Positions 51,436 to 60,668 of a DNA stretch of 64,000 nt are shown here, one piece after another. The notes under the pieces were generated by a model that searched no databases, was not told the DNA's origin, and saw nothing but the letters and a program-made list of their open reading frames with translations. Made by a program: the position numbers and the translations under genes. The stretch's first letter is position 1; each line of letters starts with the position of its first letter. Source of the stretch: Tolypothrix sp. PCC 7712 (GTDB lineage Bacteria > Cyanobacteriota > Cyanobacteriia > Cyanobacteriales > Nostocaceae); NCBI RefSeq assembly GCF_025860405.1, contig NZ_CP063785.1, positions 4,278,001 to 4,342,000 on the forward strand, written 5' to 3'.

Positions 51436-52094
51436 AAATTATATCTTCTTGGGGATAAATTTACCAAGTGAATTAACACTAAACCTGTAATAATTCCATT
51501 TACAATTCCCATTGTCGCTCCAGCGATCGCTAAATTGAAAAAACTTACCTTAGCTATAGTTTTAAATCCCAAAAATAAACTTACAGCATAAGCGAAAGCA
51601 TTACCATTAATCAACAAAACTACTTCTTTTATACCTAATCTTAGACATTTCTTTATGGCTAAACCTTGAGCTAAACCCATCACTGTCCCCATAGTAGCAC
51701 CGAGCCACAATAACCTGAGAAATAGCAATGAAGTTGGTAATACCTCAGTAGTCAAAGCTAATTCTAAGGCTGTTATCACACTTACCACTAACAAAAATAT
51801 CCAGCCGATAAAGGCTCCAACTGTTGTTGCAATTAACCAATAGATGAAATTAGGAATATAGGGACGCAAAACAAAATATTGAGCAACTCCTAATACAATA
51901 CCTCTAATTAAACCGATGACAATTAAAATCTCATTACCATTCACATCTTCAAACATTGTGACTGCATTATTTACTATCGCAATCAAAGTGAAATTGAAAA
52001 TCTCTGCAATTACATTTGCAATTACCCATCTTTCCCATAAAATGAACCCATGTCTGCGGTGAAAGTTTCGGGGTGTGGGTCTGATACTTTGCAT
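51417..52094 (-). CDS. Integral membrane protein of unknown function
   Basis: 225 residues from the ATG at 52094, which has GAGAGG five bases upstream; an earlier in-frame start at 52133 is possible. A charged N-terminus (PTPRNFHRRHG) precedes five or six hydrophobic helices. Gly-rich helix pairs (GLIRGIVLGVAQYFVL and GATMGTVMGLAQGLAI) suggest an internal repeat. The 3' end overlaps the end of the TpsB gene by 19 bases on the opposite strand. No family with known function recognised. Confidence 0.75.
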   Translation of the reverse strand: MQSIRPTPRNFHRRHGFILWERWVIANVIAEIFNFTLIAIVNNAVTMFEDVNGNEILIVIGLIRGIVLGVAQYFVLRPYIPNFIYWLIATTVGAFIGWIFLLVVSVITALELALTTEVLPTSLLFLRLLWLGATMGTVMGLAQGLAIKKCLRLGIKEVVLLINGNAFAYAVSLFLGFKTIAKVSFFNLAIAGATMGIVNGIITGLVLIHLVNLSPRRYNFYRNGW

Positions 52095-52194
52095 GGTTAC
52101 CTCTCTCACAAAGCTAATTATTACTACCCACATTTCCCGAAAACTCTTATTAAAAGGGTTTTGGGTAAAATTTATTCCTTGAAGCAGCTAAAAT

Positions 52195-53073
52195 TTAAGC
52201 ACCCAAAAATACACCCAAACTTTGACCAGAAGCGATTGTGAAAGTCCCAACTGGTAAACTTGCAGCAAAGGTACTACGGACATCTGCAACTAAATCAAAA
52301 ACAGACCCTCTAGCAACAAATAAGTCAAACCCAGCAGCATCTGGTCTAGCAAAATAAGTTTCACCGATTCCTAACTGAATCACATCTCCCCTGGATAAAT
52401 CGGAAATTTGAGCATAATCTGCATTACCAGCAAAACCATAGTAAGACCCACTGCGATCGCCTAAAATAAATGCATCATTATTGCTACCGCCAACCAAAAC
52501 ATCAAATTCTCCTTTTCCTCGCGAAAATTGATTGCTACCTAACAAAATGTCATTACCAGCATCACCTACCACCAAATCATTACCAGCAGAACCAATTAAA
52601 AGGTCATTACCACCAGCACCAAAGAGTGAATCATTACCAGCAAAGCCATCAATCGTATTATTGAAATTATTACCAATGACTTGATCTCGATTAGCAGTTC
52701 CCAACACATTGGTAAAATTCACAACTTGAAAATTCAAGGAGCCAATTGTTGGGATATTATTCACAGTAAGTCTATTTTGACCTAAATCAACATTTAATGA
52801 TGCTCCTCCCGAACCACTAGCAGCATTAATTGTATTACCTTGAACATTAGGAGCAATAATTCTTTCAACATTTAATATTTGGTCAGTTCCAAAACTGCCT
52901 TTACCAATACCACCACGAGGGAAAAGTGAAATGGCTTGTCTAAAATTACTATAATCAACAGTATCAAAACCATTACCACCAATAATGACATCATTTCCTG
53001 GCGAAGAAACGAAAATATCATTACCTACAGAACCCAAAAGTCTATCATTATTTTGAGTACCAAAAATTGTCAT
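52195..53073 (-). CDS. RTX-type calcium-binding repeat protein
   Basis: 292 residues. Two blocks of GGxGxDxUx-type nonapeptides are visible: near the N-terminus (GNDIFVSSPGNDVIIGGNGFD) split into short units, and in the centre (GNDSLFGAGGNDLLIG, GNDLVVGDAGNDILLG). These bind calcium and fold outside the cell. There is no signal peptide; RTX proteins usually leave by type I secretion using a C-terminal signal. The C-terminal 90 residues (including DVIQLGIGETYF and SGQSLGVFLGA) are a cyanobacterial extension. Function unknown. Confidence 0.88.
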   Translation of the reverse strand: MTIFGTQNNDRLLGSVGNDIFVSSPGNDVIIGGNGFDTVDYSNFRQAISLFPRGGIGKGSFGTDQILNVERIIAPNVQGNTINAASGSGGASLNVDLGQNRLTVNNIPTIGSLNFQVVNFTNVLGTANRDQVIGNNFNNTIDGFAGNDSLFGAGGNDLLIGSAGNDLVVGDAGNDILLGSNQFSRGKGEFDVLVGGSNNDAFILGDRSGSYYGFAGNADYAQISDLSRGDVIQLGIGETYFARPDAAGFDLFVARGSVFDLVADVRSTFAASLPVGTFTIASGQSLGVFLGA

Positions 53074-53334
53074 TTATTTGCCTCCAATCGCAATAGTTTA
53101 GTAGGTGCAAAACATTGTTATCAGAAATTGGGCAACATTAGATAGCGGCTCACAGCTATTCAAAAAAGCTTTCCGCAGATTTAAAAGATTTAATTTTTAT
53201 CTAAAACTTAAAATGAATGAAATCTTTTCATCTAATGTTGCGTAATTTCCACATACATTAATATTCAGCTAGTGCTCTTACTTTTGTTCACAGGTATTAA
53301 CTACCAGAAGCACTTAGACAGATATATATAGAAG

Positions 53335-53826
53335 TTACTTAATTACTTCTAAATCTACATGAGAGCATCGTTCCATTCTGTCACAAGTATAAAATATTGG
53401 CCCATCAGGAGTAATAGAAAACAAAAAATTGTCAGGAGAATAGTCATTAGCCCTTTCAGAATTTTTGTCATATACAGGGTTAGAACCTATTAAAAATAAA
53501 CCTATAGGTATTGACTTGAGTGTCATGTTTTGTCTAACAACTTCTGTTTTACCTGTATTAGTACTGTAATATCTAGTTTTCATCAACCCGCTATAGCCAT
53601 TCATCACCAAAGTGCTTTCATAAACAATTCCATCAACACTGTAGGTCAGTTTGAATGTTCCATAAATTGGAGATTTAGCATCTGTTATTTGCGAGTTAAC
53701 TTGAGCAATTTTATATGATGAAGATGGTTTTTCGGAATTATTTCTTGCATCTACAGACTCAATTCCAAATAATCCAGTCACACTAATTAATAGAATCCCT
53801 AGAGTAGCAGTTGTCTTGAATTTCAT
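53335..53826 (-). CDS. Small exported protein of unknown function
   Basis: 163 residues with a Sec signal (MKFKTTATLGILLISVTGL). The mature part is beta-rich (GTFKLTYSVDGIVYESTLVM) and has two cysteines near the end (FYTCDRMERCSHVD). No known family. It is between the RTX-type gene and a small outer-membrane-like gene, all on the minus strand. Confidence 0.75.
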   Translation of the reverse strand: MKFKTTATLGILLISVTGLFGIESVDARNNSEKPSSSYKIAQVNSQITDAKSPIYGTFKLTYSVDGIVYESTLVMNGYSGLMKTRYYSTNTGKTEVVRQNMTLKSIPIGLFLIGSNPVYDKNSERANDYSPDNFLFSITPDGPIFYTCDRMERCSHVDLEVIK

Positions 53827-53956
53827 ACTCTTGATTATCCAAAATACTAGATTGTCAGAAATGATGAATTAATGAGTAATGGTGTAATAACTTTGGGTTT
53901 TAGATTTTAGAACTTATATACATCCCCATATCTAAATCCCAAAACTTTATTCGCTA

Positions 53957-54445
53957 TTAGAATTTGTAACCAACACCAACCTTCCAAAGTGTTCCACCTC
54001 CATTAGTGAAATAAGTTCCATCACCATAGAGAACAACATTTTGGCTAATAGCTCCCTCTGCACCAGCCTGTACTACAGCACCAGTCCCCAAAGAAATAGA
54101 AGAATTACCATCACTTATAGAAACCGCAGAACCACCAATACCTGCGTAAATATTTGCGTTTTTACCAATACCTAAATCATAGGTAACAGTTGGTACTACT
54201 AACGTTGCACATAAACCACTATCACAAGCACCAGTAACAGTAGTTCGTATCGAAACAGGATTTAAATCGATACGTCCCGTTACAGCTGCTGCTGCACCAT
54301 TTCCATCAGCATTAACACCGATACCTACATAACTACCGCGCATTCCTTCTTCGGCATTAGCTGGAGAAGTTTTAATTAATATGGGAGCAGATGCGATCGC
54401 ACAAACAGCACTTATCGTCACCACAGAGTTCAAGAAGTGTCGCAT
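53957..54445 (-). CDS. Small exported beta-rich protein, possibly outer-membrane
   Basis: 162 residues with a Sec signal (ending SPANA). The mature part is Gly/Ala-rich and made of alternating strands (GSYVGIGVNADGNGAAAA, YDLGIGKNANIYAGIGG), ending in YKF, the aromatic end typical of outer-membrane barrels, though it is short for one. Two cysteines (ACDSGLCATL) may form a disulfide. Family unknown. Confidence 0.7.
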   Translation of the reverse strand: MRHFLNSVVTISAVCAIASAPILIKTSPANAEEGMRGSYVGIGVNADGNGAAAAVTGRIDLNPVSIRTTVTGACDSGLCATLVVPTVTYDLGIGKNANIYAGIGGSAVSISDGNSSISLGTGAVVQAGAEGAISQNVVLYGDGTYFTNGGGTLWKVGVGYKF

Positions 54446-55329
54446 AATAACCTCTATTCAACTAAGTTCTTAATTTTTTTCAGCTTTAGGAAATACAAAC
54501 TCAAACAGCGATATCATTACTTTTTGGCTGTAGGACTTGATGTTTGAGCCATCAGTGCTTTCACTGACATTTCTATAATAGAGACATAATTATTGAGATA
54601 AAATAACCCTATCTACCAGTCTTTTGGCACGAAGAGTTATAAGTAATGGCACAAAACTGCAATCAAGATAAATAACCCTGGCCATAGGTCAGCAGTATTG
54701 CTTCATTTACTCTTTAAGCGGATACCACCGCATCATTTCCCACACTTCCACCGCATCAAGAGAAGGCGTATACACGAATCTGCCAGACATTGCAATCGCA
54801 ATTCTCTGCTTGAAGTGCGGAATGTAGGTTTAATTTATAAAATCTCAAAAGCTTCTCAAAACAACAACACCCAAGCTACTACTTGCTTAGTGATTTCCTC
54901 TTTTTGATCTTACAAACGGGGCTACAACCATCATTTACATACTCGCTATGTAATAACAATTTAGTTGTAATATCCCCCTCTTTACTAAATTGAGGAAATG
55001 TCAGCTTTCGAGTTGGGTGTTGTTGTTAGTTGGCGATACAGACTATCTAACAGCGTTTTTACCTCTTAACTAACTGGACTTGGTTAACTTGGCTGTTATA
55101 TTCGCCGAGTGAAGCTCTATTAGCTTCATGTTTTTAAAATATCACGCTTCAATTCTGATAGATTCTGTCTGAAACTAAACTTTACTTTTAAAAATATTTC
55201 CATTTATAAATGGCAACAATTCTTTTTGAAAAATCCAAGAGTTGTAACTGCGTGAAATCCAGATAATTTGAACGACTCTGCGCTTCTACCCTTAGCTAGA
55301 GAAACTCTATGAAACTTTAACAGCGTAAA
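54446..55329. other. Long non-coding gap before the TpsA cluster
   Basis: About 880 AT-rich bases with no gene I can support. It has TGGCAC half-sites as a direct repeat (about 54626-54655), a short hairpin (tgaagct/agcttca, 55110-55128) followed by a T-run on the plus strand, and a 69-codon open frame (54698-54907) that looks accidental. It probably carries the promoter of the 162-residue protein and the transcript end of the TpsA cluster. Confidence 0.45.
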
Positions 55330-58044
55330 TTAACTCTGGGGAAGCGCTGCACAAGTTAATTGTGGTTGTATCTTGCTAGGAGATGTTGCTGCGACTAGCT
55401 CAATTTGACCTTGGGCGTTACGATGCCAAGATGTAGCTTGTACAAGTACCTTGGGAGGTTGGGAAATTTGGGCTTGTAGTGGCTTTGTGTTGTGGAATGC
55501 AGAGATATCACGCAGATCAATCCAAGTGCGATCGCTCCTCACCTCCTGTGTAGGATTTTGTGGTACACCACCCCTTCCCGTGACAACAAAACTACTACCA
55601 GTATTAGCAGCACAGCCTGTAGCAATTTGCTGTGATGGAACGCTGAGATTTGCTGGTAGTTCAACTAACCCAGAATTGGGGTCAACACCGATAGTATTGA
55701 CTTGAACAGTACCATTGACACCAAATTGAGAACTGGCACTAATATCACTGTCTGGGGTAAGTTGGTCGCGTAACTTCAATCCAAAAATACCTTGAGTTGT
55801 GATTTGAATATTGCCACCACTTCCCAAGAAGGCATTCGCTGAAATATCACTGTTTTCCTCGGATACAGCGACAATCGACCCAGCATTGATATTAATGTTG
55901 CCACCTGTGGAAGTCCCAAGAGCATTAGTAACGATATTACTACCGTGCCGTAATAGCAACACATCATTGGCAGTGAGGTTGATGTTACCTTGACCCCCTC
56001 CATTTACCTCAGAACGCAGACTTCCCTCATTGTCCAGGAAGATGTTATTAGCAGTAATATTTAGGTTGCCTGCATCGCCACTGCCTGTATTACTCACAGT
56101 TAGTTCCGCATTATCTCTGACACGCACTGCATCTGATGTGATATTTACAGACCCCGCAGCAAAACTAGTTGTTGAAGATGCAGTAATCGCACTGGGTAAA
56201 ATTCTACCATCTGCTAAGGGTTGAGAGATACCCTCTACCGTAATGTTTTTGAATTGCAGATTGATACTGCCCGCAGCACCATTGCCATCTGTGGATGAGG
56301 TAATTTGTCCGCCATTGAACACACGCAGGTTATCTGCTGTGAGATTAATGCTGCCCCCTTGACCCGCAGCACCCTTGCCGAGAGAAGCAGTAATACCAGT
56401 GATGTCTCCACCAAAACCATCGATCAAGGGATTGCTAACTTGTATTTCCCTTGCTCGAATGTCAATACTTCCAGCCGTGCCCTGCGCTCCCGGTCTTGGG
56501 CCAAAGAACGCATTACTGGCACTTGCTAATGCACTGGTAATCGTGCCACCATTAGCTAGAATTAGGGTTCCTGTGTCAATTATAATCCGACCACCTTGCC
56601 CTTTTGCTCCAGCTGCGATTGAGGCGAGAACAGCACTGGTTATGCCAGCGTTAGGGTTAGCCCCCCGAATTTCTAAACTTTCCCCTGCCCGAATAGAGAC
56701 TTCTCCTCCAGAGCCATTTCCCCCCAATATACCGCTACTGACACGACTACCATCAAATAGGCTAACTCTTTGGGCTTCAATACTCATCTTTCCACTTTGA
56801 TTGTTGCTGCCATTCGTGATTAAAGTACCAATCGAACTGACAATAGGTAGAGAAAAAGGTGTTTCATACCCGACTAAATTAACATCAGTAGCCCGAATAT
56901 TAATATCTCCAGCGATAGAGTTGTTACCGGATGTTGTCGATTGAATCCATGCGCCATTGGCTAACTTTAAGTGTTGGGTTTCAATGGTTATGTTTCCTGC
57001 ACGTCCAGTTGTTGGCGGTCTTGGTGGCGCAAGAAAAACAAATTGCTTACCTACTGATGTATTGACACCAGAAAGGAGAAGTTGTCTTGGATTAGAAACT
57101 CCCAAAAGATTGACAAATTCCGTAGTTTGAATAGTTATACCTTTTCCCTGTCCAGCCGAGGTCGTAGAACTAATATTCGACCCATCCTGTAATGTTAGAC
57201 CTCGCCCCCGGATATTAATTGCACCTCCATTTATACCATCTGTATCAATAGATGAAGATTGTTGCAAATTGATATTGCCCCAGGTGATATTATTTGAATC
57301 AGAAGCTAGTTGCCATTTATTATTGTTTATGGCAATTTCCCCATTCTGTAATGCCCATAATTCAATATATCCATCAGAGGCACGGATGTTTGCTTGAGCT
57401 AGATTAATATCACTGCCTATAAGGGCAAAAGTTTGACCTGGTTTTACTTGCAGTCCATTAGCGTTAGTAGTTGCACCTTGTACTGCGATTGCACCTGCTG
57501 TTGTTCCCATTTGCAATCCGATCGGCACACTCATAGTTAATAATGGCGGTACAGATGGATCGGTAGTACTAAACTCCGTCCCATCCGCAAACTTAATACT
57601 ACTTGCCGTCGTTCCTACAAATGAACCACTAATATCCAATTTGGCATTTTGTCCAAATGCAATGCCGTTGGGGTTAATCAAAAATAAACTAACTGGATTA
57701 TTGCTATTGAGGGTGCGAATCAACCCATCAATATTGGAAACATTACTACCTGTGACGCGACTAAATATGGTTGTAATATTTGGTGTATTGGTTAAATCAA
57801 AGGTGGTGCTACCACCTGTCGGCACAGAGAAATTACTGAAACTATGAAATAAATTATTTCCTTTATCAATCCCATTGAGAATCGTAAAATCATTACCATT
57901 GGTATTGACAATAGTGTTGGTTGTGCCATCCGATGTCACCTGAGCCAAGGCTAGTGATGATATGCCTGAAGTGAAAAATCCCGTGGTCAATGCTGTTAAC
58001 AACAATTGAAACCAAAAGTTTGATTCTTTGTAGATAATTCTCAT
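55330..58044 (-). CDS. TpsA-type exoprotein, third copy
   Basis: About 904 residues from the ATG at 58044 (GTG and TTG codons just upstream are in frame). Signal region with LLLTALTTGFFTSGISSLA; TPS domain about 40-260 with NNLFHSFSNFSV, SLFLINPNGIAFG and FVGTTASSIKF; beta-helix repeats to about 800; then the cysteine-bracketed end (C-AANTGSSFVVTGRGG... and QPQLTCAALPQS). The first 130 or so residues are nearly the same as those of the gene at 58109, so the two are a recent tandem duplicate. It lies 58 bases after that gene and probably shares its transcript. Confidence 0.92.
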   Translation of the reverse strand: MRIIYKESNFWFQLLLTALTTGFFTSGISSLALAQVTSDGTTNTIVNTNGNDFTILNGIDKGNNLFHSFSNFSVPTGGSTTFDLTNTPNITTIFSRVTGSNVSNIDGLIRTLNSNNPVSLFLINPNGIAFGQNAKLDISGSFVGTTASSIKFADGTEFSTTDPSVPPLLTMSVPIGLQMGTTAGAIAVQGATTNANGLQVKPGQTFALIGSDINLAQANIRASDGYIELWALQNGEIAINNNKWQLASDSNNITWGNINLQQSSSIDTDGINGGAINIRGRGLTLQDGSNISSTTSAGQGKGITIQTTEFVNLLGVSNPRQLLLSGVNTSVGKQFVFLAPPRPPTTGRAGNITIETQHLKLANGAWIQSTTSGNNSIAGDINIRATDVNLVGYETPFSLPIVSSIGTLITNGSNNQSGKMSIEAQRVSLFDGSRVSSGILGGNGSGGEVSIRAGESLEIRGANPNAGITSAVLASIAAGAKGQGGRIIIDTGTLILANGGTITSALASASNAFFGPRPGAQGTAGSIDIRAREIQVSNPLIDGFGGDITGITASLGKGAAGQGGSINLTADNLRVFNGGQITSSTDGNGAAGSINLQFKNITVEGISQPLADGRILPSAITASSTTSFAAGSVNITSDAVRVRDNAELTVSNTGSGDAGNLNITANNIFLDNEGSLRSEVNGGGQGNINLTANDVLLLRHGSNIVTNALGTSTGGNININAGSIVAVSEENSDISANAFLGSGGNIQITTQGIFGLKLRDQLTPDSDISASSQFGVNGTVQVNTIGVDPNSGLVELPANLSVPSQQIATGCAANTGSSFVVTGRGGVPQNPTQEVRSDRTWIDLRDISAFHNTKPLQAQISQPPKVLVQATSWHRNAQGQIELVAATSPSKIQPQLTCAALPQS

Positions 58045-58050
58045 CACCAA

Positions 58051-58108
58051 TACCTAGATTGAACTCGTTAAAGTTAACGTTCCCGGAAAGGTATGAAAAA
58101 TAACATGA
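58051..58108. repeat. 58-base spacer duplicated between TpsA genes
   Basis: This spacer matches the 58-base spacer at 60611-60668 almost exactly and contains the small palindrome cgttaa-ag-ttaacg (58066-58079). The duplication therefore took the spacer with the gene start and the end of the previous gene. Confidence 0.75.
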
Positions 58109-60604
58109 TTAAATTTGGGGAACAGCAGCACAAGTTAATGATGGCTGCACTTGACTCAGAGAGTTATTTGCAACAAGCTCAATTTTGCCCATTGCGTTCC
58201 GTCGCCAGCCAGTGGCTTGGACAAGTGTTGCTGGAGATTTTAGTATTTGTACTTTTACTGGTTGTGTTGTTTGGAACGCAGAGATATCACGAGTATCTGA
58301 CCAAGTGCGATCGCTCCTTATTTCCTGTGTGGGATTTTGCGGTACACCACCCCTTCCTGTGGCAACAAAACTACTACCAGTATTTGCAGAACAACCACTA
58401 GCAATTTGTTGAGATGAATCGGTAACATTGGCTGGCAATTCTACTAAACCAGAATTGGGGTCAACACCAAAATTATTAATATCTACTGTACCATTTACCC
58501 CAAATTGAGAACTAGCAGTAATATCGCTTTCACTTGTCAATTGGTTGCGATATTTTATTCCAAAAATACCTTGAGTAGTAATATCAATATTACCTCCCTG
58601 ACCTTTAACAGCATTGGCAATAATGTCACTATTTTCTAATCCCACAATCACAGGTGAGTTAACCGACAAATTACCACCATTACCTGTACCCTTAGAAGTG
58701 GCAGAAATCCAGCTATCGTGACGCATCAGCAGGTCATTTTGCAGATTCAAGTGAATATTTCCCCCGTTACCAGAGGCAGTTGATGCAGAGATACTACCTT
58801 GGTTGTCCAGAAAAATTGCGTTGGCGTTAATCTGTAAATCTCCCGCTTTACCTGGTCCATCATTTTTCACCGTTACTAATGCGCCATCAGTAACCCGTAA
58901 TGATGGTGTGTTAATCGTCAAAGCACCTGCATCACCCGTGGGAATCGCTGGTAGCCCATAAAGGAGTTGAAAAACAAGGTCGAGTATTTCAGAGGAGGAA
59001 GCAATGCGACTCGATGTGATTGATTCAGCTGCACGACCACTTACCTCGATAAAATCTGAAGCATTAATCATCACACTTCCGGCTGCACCCTGACTGAGAG
59101 TGCTAGATCCCAGAAATCCTCCATCTCGAATAATTAATCTGGATGTGTTCACCACAGTGCTATTTACATTACCTATAAAAAATGTTGACGAAGTAATTAA
59201 GCTGGATAATTTTGAAATAGGGTTAATGCCAAAGATTTCGATCAGGTCTTTGGCATTAACCCCTACCCTTCCACTTTGTCCAAATCCTACAGTAGTAGAA
59301 GCAATACCACCCCCATTTCTTATTCTGAGGTTACTCGTAGAAATAAGAATATCGCCTGCATTACTGGAGCTAGTAGTAATTGTGGCAATCGAGGAGGGCA
59401 TCGCCGGATTACCAAGGACAAAACCATTCAAGTCTATCAAGCCTTCAACATTGATGCTAATATTACCACTCACTCCTTCGGTAAACGCCCTATTCCAAAT
59501 TGCTCCGCCATCTTCCAGGGAGAGTTGATTAGCTCCAATCAAAATATCTCCGGGTGAACCTGTTCCCAAGTTATCAATTTTGATTATGCTGCCTAGTCTT
59601 TGGTCTGAGGTATTGCCTGTTAAACTCAAAGACTCTGTGGCGCGGATAGTAATTCCTTGTGATTTTTCCCCCAAGTTTTGCAGCACAACGGCTGAACCTG
59701 TGCTCAAGTTGATGTTTTTTCCTTGGATTTGAATTGAGCCATTGCTACCACTGGCATCTAGGAGAGATTGTTGGGCTAGATGAATATCATTAAATTTCTC
59801 GACTTGGGAATAATCTCCTACCCATCTTGTCAAACTGGGCGTAAGTCCTACTTGCCCCTGTTGCACGCTGCTTACTTCTAGATGTCCACCTCCTTTAGTT
59901 GCGACAATTCCACCAGAGAAATTTACCTCATTACCTATGAGTGCTAAGGTATTGCCTGCCAAAACTTGTAAACCTGTAGGATTCTGACTGGGATCTAAGG
60001 GTGTAAAGACATCACCTGTTATCCGATGCCCTAAGCCCTCGACAGCAATCCCCCCCGAATTTTGACCCATTTGCAAACCCACAGGTACACTCATTGTCAG
60101 CAAAGGTTTATCTGCACTTGGAACAGCACTAAATTCTGCCCCATCCGCAAATTTAATACTATTCGCTGTGGTTCCCACAAAGGAACCGCCAATATTTAAA
60201 CTGGCATTTGGCCCGAATACAATGCCATTAGGATTCATCAAAAATAAACTGACTGGGTTATTGCTACTGAGCGTCCGAATTAACCCATCTATATTAGAAA
60301 TATTACCGCCTGTGACTCGACTAAATATCGTTGTAATATTTGGTGTATTGGTTAAATCAAAGGTTGCACTGCCACCTGTTGGCACAGATAAATTACTGAA
60401 ACTGTGAAATAAATTATTACCTTTATCTATGCCATTGAGAATCGTAAAATCATTACCATTGGTATTGACAATTGTGTTAGTTGTGCCATCCGATGTCACC
60501 TGAGCCAAAGCTATTGATGATATGCCTGAAGTGAAAAATCCCGTGGTCAATGCTGTTAACAACAATTGAAACCAAAAATTTGATTCTTTGTAGATAATTA
60601 TCAT
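58109..60604 (-). CDS. TpsA-type exoprotein, fourth copy
   Basis: About 831 residues from the ATG at 60604. TPS domain with NNLFHSFSNLSV and SLFLMNPNGIVFG; the centre is shorter and less regular than in the other copies; the end has GCSANTGSSFVATGRGG and PSLTCAAVPQI. Nearly identical start to the 55330 copy, and an end nearly identical to that of the 60669 copy, so it looks like a hybrid of its neighbours. Surface exposed if exported by TpsB. Confidence 0.92.
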   Translation of the reverse strand: MIIIYKESNFWFQLLLTALTTGFFTSGISSIALAQVTSDGTTNTIVNTNGNDFTILNGIDKGNNLFHSFSNLSVPTGGSATFDLTNTPNITTIFSRVTGGNISNIDGLIRTLSSNNPVSLFLMNPNGIVFGPNASLNIGGSFVGTTANSIKFADGAEFSAVPSADKPLLTMSVPVGLQMGQNSGGIAVEGLGHRITGDVFTPLDPSQNPTGLQVLAGNTLALIGNEVNFSGGIVATKGGGHLEVSSVQQGQVGLTPSLTRWVGDYSQVEKFNDIHLAQQSLLDASGSNGSIQIQGKNINLSTGSAVVLQNLGEKSQGITIRATESLSLTGNTSDQRLGSIIKIDNLGTGSPGDILIGANQLSLEDGGAIWNRAFTEGVSGNISINVEGLIDLNGFVLGNPAMPSSIATITTSSSNAGDILISTSNLRIRNGGGIASTTVGFGQSGRVGVNAKDLIEIFGINPISKLSSLITSSTFFIGNVNSTVVNTSRLIIRDGGFLGSSTLSQGAAGSVMINASDFIEVSGRAAESITSSRIASSSEILDLVFQLLYGLPAIPTGDAGALTINTPSLRVTDGALVTVKNDGPGKAGDLQINANAIFLDNQGSISASTASGNGGNIHLNLQNDLLMRHDSWISATSKGTGNGGNLSVNSPVIVGLENSDIIANAVKGQGGNIDITTQGIFGIKYRNQLTSESDITASSQFGVNGTVDINNFGVDPNSGLVELPANVTDSSQQIASGCSANTGSSFVATGRGGVPQNPTQEIRSDRTWSDTRDISAFQTTQPVKVQILKSPATLVQATGWRRNAMGKIELVANNSLSQVQPSLTCAAVPQI

Positions 60605-60668
60605 CACCAATACCTAGATTGAACTCGTTAAAGTTAACGTTCCCGGAAAGGTATGAAAAATAACATGA

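Noticed and set aside
54698..54907. 69-codon plus-strand open frame in the long gap
   Set aside because: His/Arg-rich sequence without structure or start signals; probably accidental.
55110..55128. Hairpin as terminator of the TpsA cluster
   Set aside because: The T-run follows only on the plus strand, while the cluster is transcribed from the minus strand.
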